43,333 nt of DNA from Desulfofustis sp. (GTDB lineage: Bacteria; Desulfobacterota; Desulfobulbia; Desulfobulbales; Desulfocapsaceae): the NCBI GenBank assembly GCA_022340565.1, contig JAJDNR010000219.1, forward strand, positions 1 to 43,333, read 5' to 3'. This document shows positions 17,196 through 25,517 of this stretch, piece by piece. Both the position numbers and the translations under genes were made by a program. The stretch's first letter is position 1, and each line of letters opens with the position of its first letter. The notes under the pieces are model-generated. The model ran no database searches. It worked only from the letters and a program-made list of their open reading frames with translations, and had not been told where the DNA came from.

Positions 17196-18158
17196 ATGTT
17201 TCGCGCCTTTTACAAGAGTAAACGATGGCTGCTGTGGGCCTGGGGTGGCGGGGTCACGCTGATTGTGTCCCTGTTCGTGCAGGTCGAGCTTACCGTCAGG
17301 ATCAACGAGTGGTACGGACGCTTCTACAACATGCTTCAGAAGGCCACCGAGCATCAGATCGGCGAGTTCTGGAGGGAGCTGCTGATCTTTGGCTACATCG
17401 CCTTTCCGTATGTACTGATCGCGACTATGACCGCATACTTTACGCGCATCTATGCGTTCCGCTGGCGTGAGGCCATGACCTTTTCCTACGTATCGCAATG
17501 GCAGCAGGTCGAAGAGGAGGTCGAGGGTGCGAGCCAGCGTATCCAGGAGGACATCTACCGGTTTGCGCGGATTGTCGAGAGCCTCGGCCTGCAGGTGGCG
17601 CGGGCGGTCCTGACGCTGGTCGCATTCCTGCCGATCCTCTGGGGTTTGAGCGGCGGCGTCGATCTGCCTTACATCAAGGACATCCCCGGCAGCCTGGTCT
17701 GGGTGGCGCTGCTCGTGTCGGTGGGCGGCCTGGGCATCTCATGGTTTGTCGGCATCAAGCTGCCCGGCCTCGAATACAACAACCAGAAAGTCGAGGCGGC
17801 GTTCAGAAAGGAGCTGGTCTACGCCGAGGACGACAAGGTCAACTACGGAAAAACCGAGACTATCGCGGAATTGTTCATCGGCCTGAAGTTCAACTACCAC
17901 CGGCTTTTCCTCCATTACGGATATTTCGATATCTGGGTCAATTTTTTCGAGCAGCTGATGGTCATCGTGCCGTATCTGATCATGGGGCCGGGGCTCTTCA
18001 CCGGGCTGATCACGCTTGGTGTGCTGGTCCAGGTCTCAAATGCCTTTTCCAAAGTGCGGGAGTCGTTTTCGATCTTCATCGCCAACTGGACGACGATCAC
18101 TGAACTGCGCTCAATCCACAAACGTCTGAAGGAGTTCGAGCACAACATCGGTTTCTGA
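17196..18158 (+). CDS. SbmA/BacA-like transporter, short form
   Basis: Inner-membrane peptide transporter-like protein of the SbmA/BacA family (PF05992), 320 residues. It shows the family blocks VELTVRINEWYGRFYNMLQ, FRWREAMTFSYVSQW, ASQRIQEDIYRFA, GIKLPGLEYNNQKVEAAFRKELVYAEDD, and a C-terminal SFSIFIANWTTITELRSIHKRL. E. coli SbmA has about 406 residues; this protein starts where SbmA is about 80 residues in, so the first N-terminal helices are missing. The upstream sequence has no in-frame extension, so this appears to be the native short form rather than a decayed gene. SbmA-type proteins import peptides and are proton driven, without an ATPase domain. It is convergent with the M14 hydrolase gene. 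Confidence 0.85.
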   Translation: MFRAFYKSKRWLLWAWGGGVTLIVSLFVQVELTVRINEWYGRFYNMLQKATEHQIGEFWRELLIFGYIAFPYVLIATMTAYFTRIYAFRWREAMTFSYVSQWQQVEEEVEGASQRIQEDIYRFARIVESLGLQVARAVLTLVAFLPILWGLSGGVDLPYIKDIPGSLVWVALLVSVGGLGISWFVGIKLPGLEYNNQKVEAAFRKELVYAEDDKVNYGKTETIAELFIGLKFNYHRLFLHYGYFDIWVNFFEQLMVIVPYLIMGPGLFTGLITLGVLVQVSNAFSKVRESFSIFIANWTTITELRSIHKRLKEFEHNIGF

Positions 18159-18189
18159 CGGCAGCGGTCCGCCAACGGCGAGTTGTGGA

Positions 18190-19326
18190 TCAGAGCGTCA
18201 GCAGATTGCCTTCCTCGCTGCACAGCGGCCTGGATCCGGCGACTTTGGCGATAACCCTGCCCGGCCGGGCAAAGCGGTCGACGAGGCGGGAGAAGATCAG
18301 GCCGTCGGTCCGGCTCTTGACTTCGACAACGCTGAGGCTGTCGTCGGCGGGAAGCGGATTGATGATTGAGGCGATAGTCTCGCCCGCTCCGACTCGATCA
18401 CCGGGCCTTTTCTCGTAGACGATGATCCCCGGCACCGGTGCTTTTACATAGTCGACGCCGGTCAGCGGCGTTGCCGGATTTTTCAGCGCCGGCAGCTGCG
18501 GCGGGATTCCGTCGATAACTCCTCGTCTTTGCAGGAAAAAAAACAGATTTTTGCTATCTTCGACAATGGTTTCCGGGTCGGTATCGGAAATGCCGCGCAG
18601 TTCCACGGTAGCCGCCATACAAGCCGACGGTATCGGCTGGTCCGGGAAGCGTTCGGCCAGCACCCACCAGGGTCTGCTGTTGGCTTCATCGAATGGGGTT
18701 CCCCCCGAATCGGCGGCGAGCAGGGTCGCCGCGGCACCCATCTGGGCCGACAGATCTTCTCCATCGGGCCAGAGCGGCGTGCCGATATAGACATGCATGA
18801 GGGCCTGCAGGTCGCAGTGCAGATCGAGCACGACATCAGCGTCGTGGGAAAGTGAAATGAGCAGCAGCTTGAGACTCTGCGCCTCGGTTTCCGGTTGAAC
18901 TTCGCTGAGAATCCGGGATGCGCTGGCGCGGATGGCCGCAACATTGGCTGCGCCGTCCGCCCCCAGCCGGGGGCCGATCTGGTCGATGAGCCGGTCGATC
19001 AGGTCTTGATGCTGCCGGTTGAAATTGATCGAGTTGGCGAAATCGAATCGTCCCTGCAGCGCGTCGTCTCGCCACTGGCTCAGGCCGATTGGATTAGCGG
19101 CGGGCACGACGACGATTTCGCCGCCAATGGTGCCGGCTGAATCAGCCTTGTCGAGCAATCCTATCAGGTGGTGGAGGACAACGTAGCCGGGAGCCTCGTC
19201 GGCATGCAACCCTGCCTGGATGTAGGCTTTGGGCCGCGCCCCGGGTGTTCCGTAATAGAGAACCTCGAGCGTTCTGCTGGTACCCGGGCTGGCCTGCGGA
19301 AGGATTTTTGTTTCTGTTCGTTTCAT
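18190..19326 (-). CDS. Succinylglutamate desuccinylase/aspartoacylase (M14) family protein, AotO-like
   Basis: Zinc-dependent amidohydrolase-like protein of 378 residues. Zinc ligands are in HADE (His41, Glu44) and DLHCD (about 167-171); the likely catalytic Glu lies in TVELRGISD. The C-terminal third (about 290-375) is a lipoyl-like domain with VKAPVPGIIVYEKRPGDRVGAGE, as in AotO and related proteins. In Pseudomonas, aotO lies in the arginine/ornithine transport operon aotJQOMP, and here the gene overlaps the last permease gene by 4 bp. A link to basic amino acid or N-acylated derivative use is inferred from this. The exact substrate is unknown. Confidence 0.87.
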   Translation of the reverse strand: MKRTETKILPQASPGTSRTLEVLYYGTPGARPKAYIQAGLHADEAPGYVVLHHLIGLLDKADSAGTIGGEIVVVPAANPIGLSQWRDDALQGRFDFANSINFNRQHQDLIDRLIDQIGPRLGADGAANVAAIRASASRILSEVQPETEAQSLKLLLISLSHDADVVLDLHCDLQALMHVYIGTPLWPDGEDLSAQMGAAATLLAADSGGTPFDEANSRPWWVLAERFPDQPIPSACMAATVELRGISDTDPETIVEDSKNLFFFLQRRGVIDGIPPQLPALKNPATPLTGVDYVKAPVPGIIVYEKRPGDRVGAGETIASIINPLPADDSLSVVEVKSRTDGLIFSRLVDRFARPGRVIAKVAGSRPLCSEEGNLLTL

Positions 19327-20039
19327 GGGGGTGCTTCGATTGCCGGGTTGTTTGACTGGGGCTGAAGGTGGGCAAACCAGCGGACCTCGAGCTTTTTGAC
19401 CAGAAACACGATGATGAAGGTCAGCGTCATATAGAACACCGCGGCGGTAACAAATGCCTCGTATGGGCTGTAGTATCGCGAGTTGATGATCCGCGCCGCG
19501 CCGGTGATGTCGACGATGGTGATGACGCTTGCCAGTGCCGAGCCGTGCAGCATGAAGATGATCTCATTGGAGTATGCCGGCAGTGCCCTCCGGAAGGCAC
19601 TGGGCAGGATGATGCGCCGGATCATCAGCAGTTTCGACATGCCGGCGGCCATCGCCGCTTCGATTTCCCCATGGTTCGTGGCTTTGATGGCTCCGCGCAG
19701 AATCTCAGCGGTATAGGCGCCGGTATTCAACGTAAACGCGAAGAGCGCGCAGAAGTAAGCCTCCTTGAAAAAGGGCCAGAGCAAGCTGTCCTTGATCAGA
19801 TCGAATTGACCGAAACCGTAATAGACGAGAAACATCTGCACGAGCAGCGGGGTGCCCCGGAAAAAATAGATATAGGCACGGATCGGTAATCTGATCGAGT
19901 TGTTCCCGTAATTGAGAAGCACGGCCAGTGGTACCGCCAGCAGTAACCCCAGAACCAGGGAGATCGATACCAGCACGACGGTGTTCTGCAGTCCGGTGAA
20001 ATAGATTCCGATATTTTCGAAGATCAGCGTGAAATCCAT
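19323..20039 (-). CDS. Amino acid ABC transporter permease, HisM type
   Basis: Inner-membrane permease (238 residues) of a polar amino acid importer. Five or so membrane helices. The EAA loop that contacts the ATPase is EIEAAMAAGMSKLLMIRRIILPSAFRRALP (around 130-160). YIYFFRGTPLLVQMFLVYYG is the other family hallmark. With its HisQ-type partner it forms a heterodimeric channel. It starts one bp after the HisQ-type stop and overlaps the M14 hydrolase, so all five genes form one operon. It is closest by layout to HisM/AotM, which fits lysine, arginine, ornithine or histidine uptake. Confidence 0.9.
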   Translation of the reverse strand: MDFTLIFENIGIYFTGLQNTVVLVSISLVLGLLLAVPLAVLLNYGNNSIRLPIRAYIYFFRGTPLLVQMFLVYYGFGQFDLIKDSLLWPFFKEAYFCALFAFTLNTGAYTAEILRGAIKATNHGEIEAAMAAGMSKLLMIRRIILPSAFRRALPAYSNEIIFMLHGSALASVITIVDITGAARIINSRYYSPYEAFVTAAVFYMTLTFIIVFLVKKLEVRWFAHLQPQSNNPAIEAPP

Positions 20040-20040
20040 G

Positions 20041-20730
20041 CTACGTCTCCCTGACGCCGACGCTGTAGCGGCGCTCTATATGTTTGAGGAGGTACACGGA
20101 TATGGAGGTGATCAGCAGATAGTTGACCGCCACGACCAGGTAGAAGGTAAAGGGCTTGCGGGTCGCGCCGGCGGCCAGGCCGGCCTTTCTGACCATGTCG
20201 TCGAGGCCGATGATGGAGACCAGCGCGGTGGTCTTGACCAGCACCAGCCAGTTGTTGCCGAAGCCTGGCAAGGCATGGCGCACCATCTGCGGTAGGGTGA
20301 TGCGGCGGAATGCCATGAAGGATGACATGCCGTAAGCGGTGCCGGCTTCGATCTGCCCTCTGCTCACGGCGAGGATGGCACCGCGGAAGGTCTCGGTCAT
20401 GTAGGCCCCGAAAATAAAGCCGATGGTCAGGATGCCGGCGAGGAACGGGTTGATGTCGATGTATTCGTCATATCCGAACGCCGGCCCGATCTGGTTGACG
20501 AGCACCTGGCCGCCGAAAAAGATCAGCAGCATCAGCACCAGGTCCGGGATTCCCCGGATGATGGTGGTGTAGAGCTGGGCAATCAGCGCCAGCGAACGCG
20601 TACCGGACAGCTTGGCGAGGGCGCCGAGCATGCCGAGCAGCATGGCGATGAGCAATGACACGATCGAGACCTGGAGGGTCAGAATCGTCCCCTCGAAGAT
20701 GGAGGGGCCATATCCATATAGGGAGAACAT
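20041..20730 (-). CDS. Amino acid ABC transporter permease, HisQ type
   Basis: Second permease (229 residues) of the polar amino acid importer. Membrane helices flank the hallmark YTTIIRGIPDLVLMLLIFFGGQ, and the EAA loop reads QIEAGTAYGMSSFMAFRRITLPQMVRHALPG. The RGIPDLV element in place of RGTPLL is typical of HisQ/AotQ/ArtQ. The ATG at 20730 follows the binding-protein gene after a 63-bp gap holding a strong hairpin (20745-20787). Only one bp separates its stop from the HisM-type start. Confidence 0.9.
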   Translation of the reverse strand: MFSLYGYGPSIFEGTILTLQVSIVSLLIAMLLGMLGALAKLSGTRSLALIAQLYTTIIRGIPDLVLMLLIFFGGQVLVNQIGPAFGYDEYIDINPFLAGILTIGFIFGAYMTETFRGAILAVSRGQIEAGTAYGMSSFMAFRRITLPQMVRHALPGFGNNWLVLVKTTALVSIIGLDDMVRKAGLAAGATRKPFTFYLVVAVNYLLITSISVYLLKHIERRYSVGVRET

Positions 20731-20744
20731 CTAACCGTTGCAGA

Positions 20745-20787
20745 TTTCCCGCTCCAGCCGTCAGCTCAGCCGGGGCCGGAGCGGAAA
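20745..20787 (-). promoter_or_regulatory. Hairpin between binding-protein and permease genes
   Basis: On the minus strand TTTCCGCTCC (20778-20787) pairs with GGAGCGGGAAA (20745-20755) with one bulge, and the enclosed 22 nt are GC-rich. No T-run follows, so it is not a plain terminator. By analogy with hisJ-hisQ of enterobacteria it may protect the upstream mRNA and raise binding-protein yield. Confidence 0.6.
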
Positions 20788-20793
20788 CCGTCT

Positions 20794-21573
20794 TTATTCG
20801 CCGTAGACGTTGAAGTCGAAGTATTTATCCTGGATGGTCTTGTAGGTGCCGTCACTGCGGATCTTGTCGATGGCCATGTTGAATTTCTCGACCAGGTCCG
20901 TGTCCTCCTTGCGGATCGCGATGCCGGCGCCATCACCGAACCATTTCGGGTCGCTCAAGTCCGGTCCGATGAACTGGTAATCGGCTCCCTCAGGTTTTTT
21001 CAGGAAACCATCGGACAGCGCGACGGAGTCGGCAAGCAGCAGGTCGACACGGCCGGCGGTGAGATCGAGGTAGGCCTCGTCCTGGGTTCCGTAGCGCTTG
21101 ATTTCAACATCATTGCCATAGTTGTCGGTGAGATAGCGGTCATGGATGGTGGCACGCTGCACGCCGACCTTCTTGCCTTTGATCGCATCGCGTGAGAATT
21201 CAGCTATAGTCCCTTTCTTACAGACGAATTTCGCCGGGGTCTGATAGTATTTATTGGTGAAGGCGACCTTCTGCTTGCGTTCCTCGGTGATCGACATCGA
21301 CGCGACAATCGCGTCATATTTCTTGGCCAGCAGGGCGGGGATGATGCCGTCCCAGTCCTGGGCGACAAGGGTAACTTCGGCGCCCATCGCCTCGCCGAGC
21401 GCCTTGGCGATATCGATATCGAAACCGGCCAGTTCACCGGCTGGCGTTACGTAGGAAAATGGGGGATAGGCGCCCTCGACGCCGATTCGCACCTTGCTCC
21501 AGTCTTTTGCTGAAGCGGTGGAGACCATCAGTGCGCAAACCATCAGTGCTGCCAGTGCAATCAATCGCTTCAT
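20794..21573 (-). CDS. Periplasmic amino acid-binding protein, HisJ/ArgT family
   Basis: Substrate-binding component of 259 residues. A Sec signal peptide (MKRLIALAALMVCALMVSTASA) precedes the mature protein. The family ligand-binding positions are visible: VEGAYPPFSY near the N-terminus, GFDIDIAKALG, SMSITEERKQKV with the carboxylate-binding Arg, and an Asp in LLLADSVAL. This arrangement is that of lysine/arginine/ornithine/histidine-binding proteins. The first acidic contact is Glu rather than the Asp of LAO-binding protein. Made as the second gene of the operon, downstream of the ATPase gene. Confidence 0.9.
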   Translation of the reverse strand: MKRLIALAALMVCALMVSTASAKDWSKVRIGVEGAYPPFSYVTPAGELAGFDIDIAKALGEAMGAEVTLVAQDWDGIIPALLAKKYDAIVASMSITEERKQKVAFTNKYYQTPAKFVCKKGTIAEFSRDAIKGKKVGVQRATIHDRYLTDNYGNDVEIKRYGTQDEAYLDLTAGRVDLLLADSVALSDGFLKKPEGADYQFIGPDLSDPKWFGDGAGIAIRKEDTDLVEKFNMAIDKIRSDGTYKTIQDKYFDFNVYGE

Positions 21574-21613
21574 AGTGTCCTCCCTGAATGAGACGCTTTA
21601 CCAATGGCCGGTT

Positions 21614-22384
21614 CTAGACCATTGCTTTTATGAATGCAGAAAACCGCTCGGTGGCGGGGTGTTCAAAAACCTCGGCGGGGCTGCCGTCCTCCATGACCAG
21701 TCCACCGTCAAGGAATATCACCCGGGAAGAGACTTCCCGGGCGAACCCCATCTCGTGGGTGACCACGATCATGGTTCGGCCCTCATCGGCCAGGGTATGC
21801 ATGACCTGCAGGACTTCCCCCACCAGCTCCGGGTCGAGCGCCGAGGTCGGCTCGTCGAAGAGGATGACCTCCGGCTCCATCGCCAGCGCGCGGGCGATGG
21901 CCGCACGCTGCTGCTGCCCGCCGGAGAGATGCACCGGGTAGGCATCCGCCTTGTCCGGGATGCCCACCTTGTCGAGGTACATGCGCGCCCGCTGGATCGC
22001 CTTGTCTTTGGGGATCTTCAGCACATGGACCGGAGCCTCGATGACGTTCTGGAGGATGGTCATATGGGACCACAGATTGAACTGCTGGAAAACCATCGAC
22101 AGCTTCGACCTGATTCGCTCGACCTGCTTCATGTCCGCCGGCATGGTCCGGTTCCGCGAGCGTTTCAGCAGAACTTCCTCTCCGGACACGAACAGCCTGC
22201 CGCTGTCCGGGATCTCCAGCAGGTTGATGCAGCGCAGCAGGGTCGATTTACCGGAGCCGCTGGGTCCCAGCACGGAGATCACTTCGCCGCTGCGGGCGGA
22301 GAGGGAAATGCCCTTGAGGACTTCGTTGGCATCGAAACGTTTGTGAATGTCTTCCAGTACTACCGAAATGTTTCGGTCGTTCAT
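21614..22384 (-). CDS. Amino acid ABC transporter ATP-binding protein, HisP type
   Basis: ATPase of the polar amino acid importer, 256 residues, full length. Walker [10 protein letters not shown] (about residues 40-48), Q-loop [13 protein letters not shown], signature LSGGQQQR, Walker [15 protein letters not shown] and the H-loop [12 protein letters not shown] are all intact. The long insert [28 protein letters not shown] between Walker A and Q-loop is typical of HisP/AotP. It is the first gene of the operon and has a candidate promoter ending about 60 bp upstream. Confidence 0.92.
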   Translation of the reverse strand: MNDRNISVVLEDIHKRFDANEVLKGISLSARSGEVISVLGPSGSGKSTLLRCINLLEIPDSGRLFVSGEEVLLKRSRNRTMPADMKQVERIRSKLSMVFQQFNLWSHMTILQNVIEAPVHVLKIPKDKAIQRARMYLDKVGIPDKADAYPVHLSGGQQQRAAIARALAMEPEVILFDEPTSALDPELVGEVLQVMHTLADEGRTMIVVTHEMGFAREVSSRVIFLDGGLVMEDGSPAEVFEHPATERFSAFIKAMV

Positions 22385-22443
22385 GCGTAGTCCAGCGGCG
22401 CGGATTAGGAGGTGTCTGATTTCTGATGCCAGAATGAAAAACT

Positions 22444-22470
22444 ATTATATAGATCGCTGACAAAAGTCAA
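22444..22470 (-). promoter_or_regulatory. Candidate promoter of the amino acid transport operon
   Basis: On the minus strand TTGACT (22465-22470; or TTTGAC one base earlier) precedes a perfect TATAAT (22444-22449) by 15-16 bp. Start of transcription would fall near 22437, leaving a leader of about 53 nt before the HisP-type gene. The spacing is a little short but both boxes are good. Confidence 0.6.
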
Positions 22471-22653
22471 ACAAAAGGTGGCACGTCTCGTCTCCGCACT
22501 ATTTGCTCAGTTCACCTGGCCAAATGGCGGATGCTGGTTACTGTAACGTACCAGTGGATTGCTTGAAACGGGAACAATAATTATCACTATTACAGTATTG
22601 CGAATAACAGACTTAACAGGCTGAGCCCTGCCCCAACCGCACCCGCAAACGGC

Positions 22654-22673
22654 GGGGACAGAATCGATTCTGT
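22654..22673. repeat. Dispersed GGGGACAG-type hairpin, copy B
   Basis: GGGG precedes a perfect 16-bp palindrome ACAGAATC/GATTCTGT (22658-22673). It shares the GGGGACAGA start with copies C and D. Located 72 bp before the citrate synthase gene. The remainder of 22385-22744 holds the minus-strand promoter listed and no gene. Confidence 0.55.
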
Positions 22674-22744
22674 TGCCATGTGCCTGAGGTGGTTAAATCT
22701 TCCGGAGCGAACCCCTCGATTCCATAACCAATCAAGGAGAGACA

Positions 22745-24034
22745 ATGACAGATAATACCGCCACCCTGACGATCGACGGCAAAAGTTATGATCTCGAGAT
22801 TTTCACTGGAACCGAAAACGAACGTTCCATCGACATTCAGAAGCTGCGCGCCCAGACCGGTTGCATCACGATGGATCCAGGATTCGGCAATACCGGTTCA
22901 TGCTTTTCATCTATTACCTATGTCGACGGCGCCAACGGAATTCTCAGGTATCGCGGATATCCGATCGAAGAGCTTGCCGAACAGGCCAGTTTCGTCGAGG
23001 CAGCCTATCTCATCCTCTATGGTGAACTGCCGACCCCCAAGCAGCTGGCCTTATTTCGTGCGATGCTGGCGGAACACGCCCAGCTTCACACCAGTCTCGA
23101 GCATCATTTTTCCGGGTTCCCGAAAAACGCTCCGCCGATGGCGATTCTGTCGGCGATGCTGAATCTGGTGTCCTGTTTCCACCCGGAAGTGCTGGAGGTG
23201 AATTCGGAGGGTCCCGAATTCGACAAGACGGTGGCGCTGCTGCTGTCCAAAGTTCGCACCATCGCCGCCTTTTCATACCGGATGGCCGCCGGCAAGCCGT
23301 TCATGCATCCCAATCCCAACCTGAGCTACTGCTCCAATTTTCTGCACATGATGTTCTCCGATCCGTATCGCGAGTATATCGCCACCCCGGTGGTCGACAA
23401 GGCGTTGAACCTGTTTCTGGTGCTGCACGCCGATCATGAGCAGAACTGTTCGACTTCGACCGTACGGGTGGTGGGAAGCTCCAGGGCCAACCTGTTCAGT
23501 TCGGTGTCGGCCGGGGTCTGCGCACTGTGGGGGCCGCTTCACGGCGGCGCCAATGCGGCGGTGATCAGGATGCTTGAGGATATCAAGCTGTCAGGGAAAC
23601 CGATCAGTCATTATCTCGACATGGCCAAGGACAAGAACCACGATTATCGGCTGATGGGATTCGGGCATCGGGTCTATAAAAACTTCGATCCCCGTTCTAT
23701 CATCCTCAAGAAGCGGGTCTACGAGGTTCTCGACGAACTGCAGCAGCAGGATCCGCTGCTGGAGGTGGCCCTGGAACTCGAGGAGAAGACGCTCAAGGAC
23801 GATTATTTCATCGAGCGCAATCTCTATCCCAACGTCGATTTCTACAGCGGTATTCTGCTCCGGGCCATTGGCATTCCGCTCAACATGTACACGGTTTTGT
23901 TCGCGATCGGCAGAATGCCCGGATGGATCGCCAACTGGCGCGAACTGCTGGAGCACAATCAACGGATTTCACGTCCCCGCCAGATCTATACCGGCGAGGG
24001 AAGCCGACCGTTCGTGCCGCTTGCCAAGCGCTGA
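22745..24034 (+). CDS. gltA: Citrate synthase
   Basis: Condenses acetyl-CoA and oxaloacetate into citrate; cytoplasmic entry enzyme of the TCA cycle, 429 residues as for the type II hexameric bacterial form. Catalytic motifs are complete: LHADHEQN, GPLHGGAN with the catalytic His, MGFGHRVYKNFDPR, and NVDFYSGILLRAIGI with the catalytic Asp. The N-terminal domain of about 50 residues before GILRYRGYPIEELAE is characteristic of the Gram-negative enzyme. A good AAGGAGA ribosome site precedes the ATG. The DUF3786/Fe-S gene follows after 18 bp and is probably cotranscribed. Confidence 0.97.
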   Translation: MTDNTATLTIDGKSYDLEIFTGTENERSIDIQKLRAQTGCITMDPGFGNTGSCFSSITYVDGANGILRYRGYPIEELAEQASFVEAAYLILYGELPTPKQLALFRAMLAEHAQLHTSLEHHFSGFPKNAPPMAILSAMLNLVSCFHPEVLEVNSEGPEFDKTVALLLSKVRTIAAFSYRMAAGKPFMHPNPNLSYCSNFLHMMFSDPYREYIATPVVDKALNLFLVLHADHEQNCSTSTVRVVGSSRANLFSSVSAGVCALWGPLHGGANAAVIRMLEDIKLSGKPISHYLDMAKDKNHDYRLMGFGHRVYKNFDPRSIILKKRVYEVLDELQQQDPLLEVALELEEKTLKDDYFIERNLYPNVDFYSGILLRAIGIPLNMYTVLFAIGRMPGWIANWRELLEHNQRISRPRQIYTGEGSRPFVPLAKR

Positions 24035-24052
24035 TCGGAGCCCTGCTGACTG

Positions 24053-24868
24053 ATGGCGAAGTTCGACAATGCGCTGCAGGTGTTTCGCCTGCTCGACAAG
24101 AGCAATTGTCGCATGTGCGGCGAAAAAACCTGCCTGGCTTTTGCCGGCGCGGTATTTACAGGACGCAGAAAACTCCAGGAATGCCCGACGGTGAGCCGGG
24201 AACACCTGGCAAAATACGGGAGTGCGGCGGAGCGAGCCGCTCCCCCTGCGCAGGACCCGGCGGATGACCTGTTCGAAGCCTTTTCCCGGGAACTCGCCGG
24301 ACTTGATCTGCAGCAGGCGGCATCACGGACCGGCGGCGTCTACAACGCTCCGCTTTTGACCGTCAAGGTGCTCGGCAAGGACTTCAGCGTCGACAACCAC
24401 GCCAATTTTTATACCGACATCCACATAAACCACTGGGTGACCGCACCCTTTCTGAACTATGTGATCAAGAGCAGAGGCGTCGCGCCGACCGGCGAATGGG
24501 TACCGATGCGGGAGTTGGCGGGAGGTGCGGAACGTTATCCGCTATTCAGGAAACGGGCTGAAGAGGCCATGCAGCGAATCGCCGATGTCTACCCGGAGCT
24601 GTTCGACGACCTGGTGCATCTGTTCAGCGGCAAACAGATCACCAGCCCGTACGACTCCGACATCAGTGTCGTACTGCCGGTCTTTCCGCTGGTGCCGTTT
24701 CTCATCTGTTACTGGAAGCCGGACGAAGGGATGGAGTCGAGCCTCAAGGTGTTTTTCGACCGGTCCTTGGACTGGAACCTGGACAGTGAAACGGCGTTCA
24801 CCTTAGGCGCCGGACTGGCCCAGATGTTTGAAAAACTGGCACTGCGGCACGGATACGTGCCGAAATGA
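24053..24868 (+). CDS. Fe-S cluster and DUF3786 domain protein
   Basis: A 271-residue protein with two parts. The N-terminal 45 residues carry Cys19, Cys22, Cys27 and Cys44 in the pattern CxxCGxxxCxxFA...C, the [4Fe-4S]-binding motif shared by corrinoid Fe-S proteins and RnfB. The rest (about 80-265) is a DUF3786 domain, with NHWVTAPFLNY, GEWVPMREL and FPLVPFLICYW. A second DUF3786 protein without the Fe-S motif lies downstream of cooS. DUF3786 proteins are mostly found in strict anaerobes with CO/corrinoid chemistry; no reaction has been assigned as far as I know. It follows gltA by 18 bp. Confidence 0.8.
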   Translation: MAKFDNALQVFRLLDKSNCRMCGEKTCLAFAGAVFTGRRKLQECPTVSREHLAKYGSAAERAAPPAQDPADDLFEAFSRELAGLDLQQAASRTGGVYNAPLLTVKVLGKDFSVDNHANFYTDIHINHWVTAPFLNYVIKSRGVAPTGEWVPMRELAGGAERYPLFRKRAEEAMQRIADVYPELFDDLVHLFSGKQITSPYDSDISVVLPVFPLVPFLICYWKPDEGMESSLKVFFDRSLDWNLDSETAFTLGAGLAQMFEKLALRHGYVPK

Positions 24869-24870
24869 AA

Positions 24871-24903
24871 ATAAAAAAGGGGGACAGATTAAGACCTGTC
24901 CCC
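24871..24903 (-). terminator. Intrinsic terminator of the ferredoxin-rubrerythrin operon; also repeat copy C
   Basis: GGGGACAG (24880-24887) and CTGTCCCC (24896-24903) form a perfect 8-bp stem with an 8-nt loop. On the minus strand it is followed by CTTTTTTATTTT, a classic U-run. It lies between convergent genes, ending the rubrerythrin transcript. The arms are those of the dispersed repeat family. Confidence 0.85.
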
Positions 24904-24925
24904 TCTCCGCAGATCCCCGCCGAAT

Positions 24926-25501
24926 TTACCAATTCTTTCCGAGCAACTCGAAGTATCCCTGCGGTTTCACGCAGGCCGGGCACTTTTCGGGAGCTTCCTT
25001 TCCCTGGTGCAGGTACCCGCAGCTCAGGCATCTCCAGGTTCGAACCTCCTCCCGTGCGAATACCCGGCCGCTGTCGATATTGTCAGCCAGTTCGCGGAAC
25101 AATTTTTCGTGGTGAACTTCAGCAACGATGATGGCATCAAAAGTGTCGGCAGCCCGCTTGAACCCCTCCTTTCTGGCGATGTCGGCAAAACTCTTGTACA
25201 TCACGTCATGCACGTAGAGTTCGAGTTCGGCTGCTGAAATCAGGTTTGACCGGGTGTCTTCGACCACCCCGGTCGGAAACGTCCAGGTCGTTTCTAGTTC
25301 TCCGCCGTTGAAAAACTTGAAAAATCGCAGTCCGTGCTCATACTCCTGGTCGGCGGTTTCATCGAAGAGGCGGGAGATCTGGATATAGCCGTCCTCTTCT
25401 GCCCGCCGGGCGAAGAAATTGTAGCGGGTGCGGGCCTGGGCCTCCGCCGAAAAGGATGTCTGCAGGTTGCGGGCGGTCCGGCTTTCTCTGAATGTAACCA
25501 T
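24926..25501 (-). CDS. Rubrerythrin
   Basis: Non-haem di-iron peroxidase, 191 residues, that detoxifies hydrogen peroxide in anaerobes. The ferritin-like domain shows FSAEAQARTRYNFFA, ADQEYEHGLRFFKFF and AEVHHEKLFRELADN; these carry the Glu and His ligands. The C-terminal rubredoxin domain has CLSCGY and CPACVKP around an Fe(Cys)4 site, as expected. ATG at 25501 follows AGGGGAC; upstream in-frame residues to 25600 have no similarity and overlap the ferredoxin gene. It is second in a two-gene operon with that ferredoxin (16 bp gap), which may donate electrons, and ends with a strong terminator. Confidence 0.93.
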   Translation of the reverse strand: MVTFRESRTARNLQTSFSAEAQARTRYNFFARRAEEDGYIQISRLFDETADQEYEHGLRFFKFFNGGELETTWTFPTGVVEDTRSNLISAAELELYVHDVMYKSFADIARKEGFKRAADTFDAIIVAEVHHEKLFRELADNIDSGRVFAREEVRTWRCLSCGYLHQGKEAPEKCPACVKPQGYFELLGKNW

Positions 25502-25517
25502 GTCCCCTAATATCCGT

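Noticed and set aside
22534-22554. Imperfect palindrome CTGGTTACTGTAACGTACCAG before gltA
   Set aside because: Arms match only partly and no second copy was seen, so it is not called an operator.
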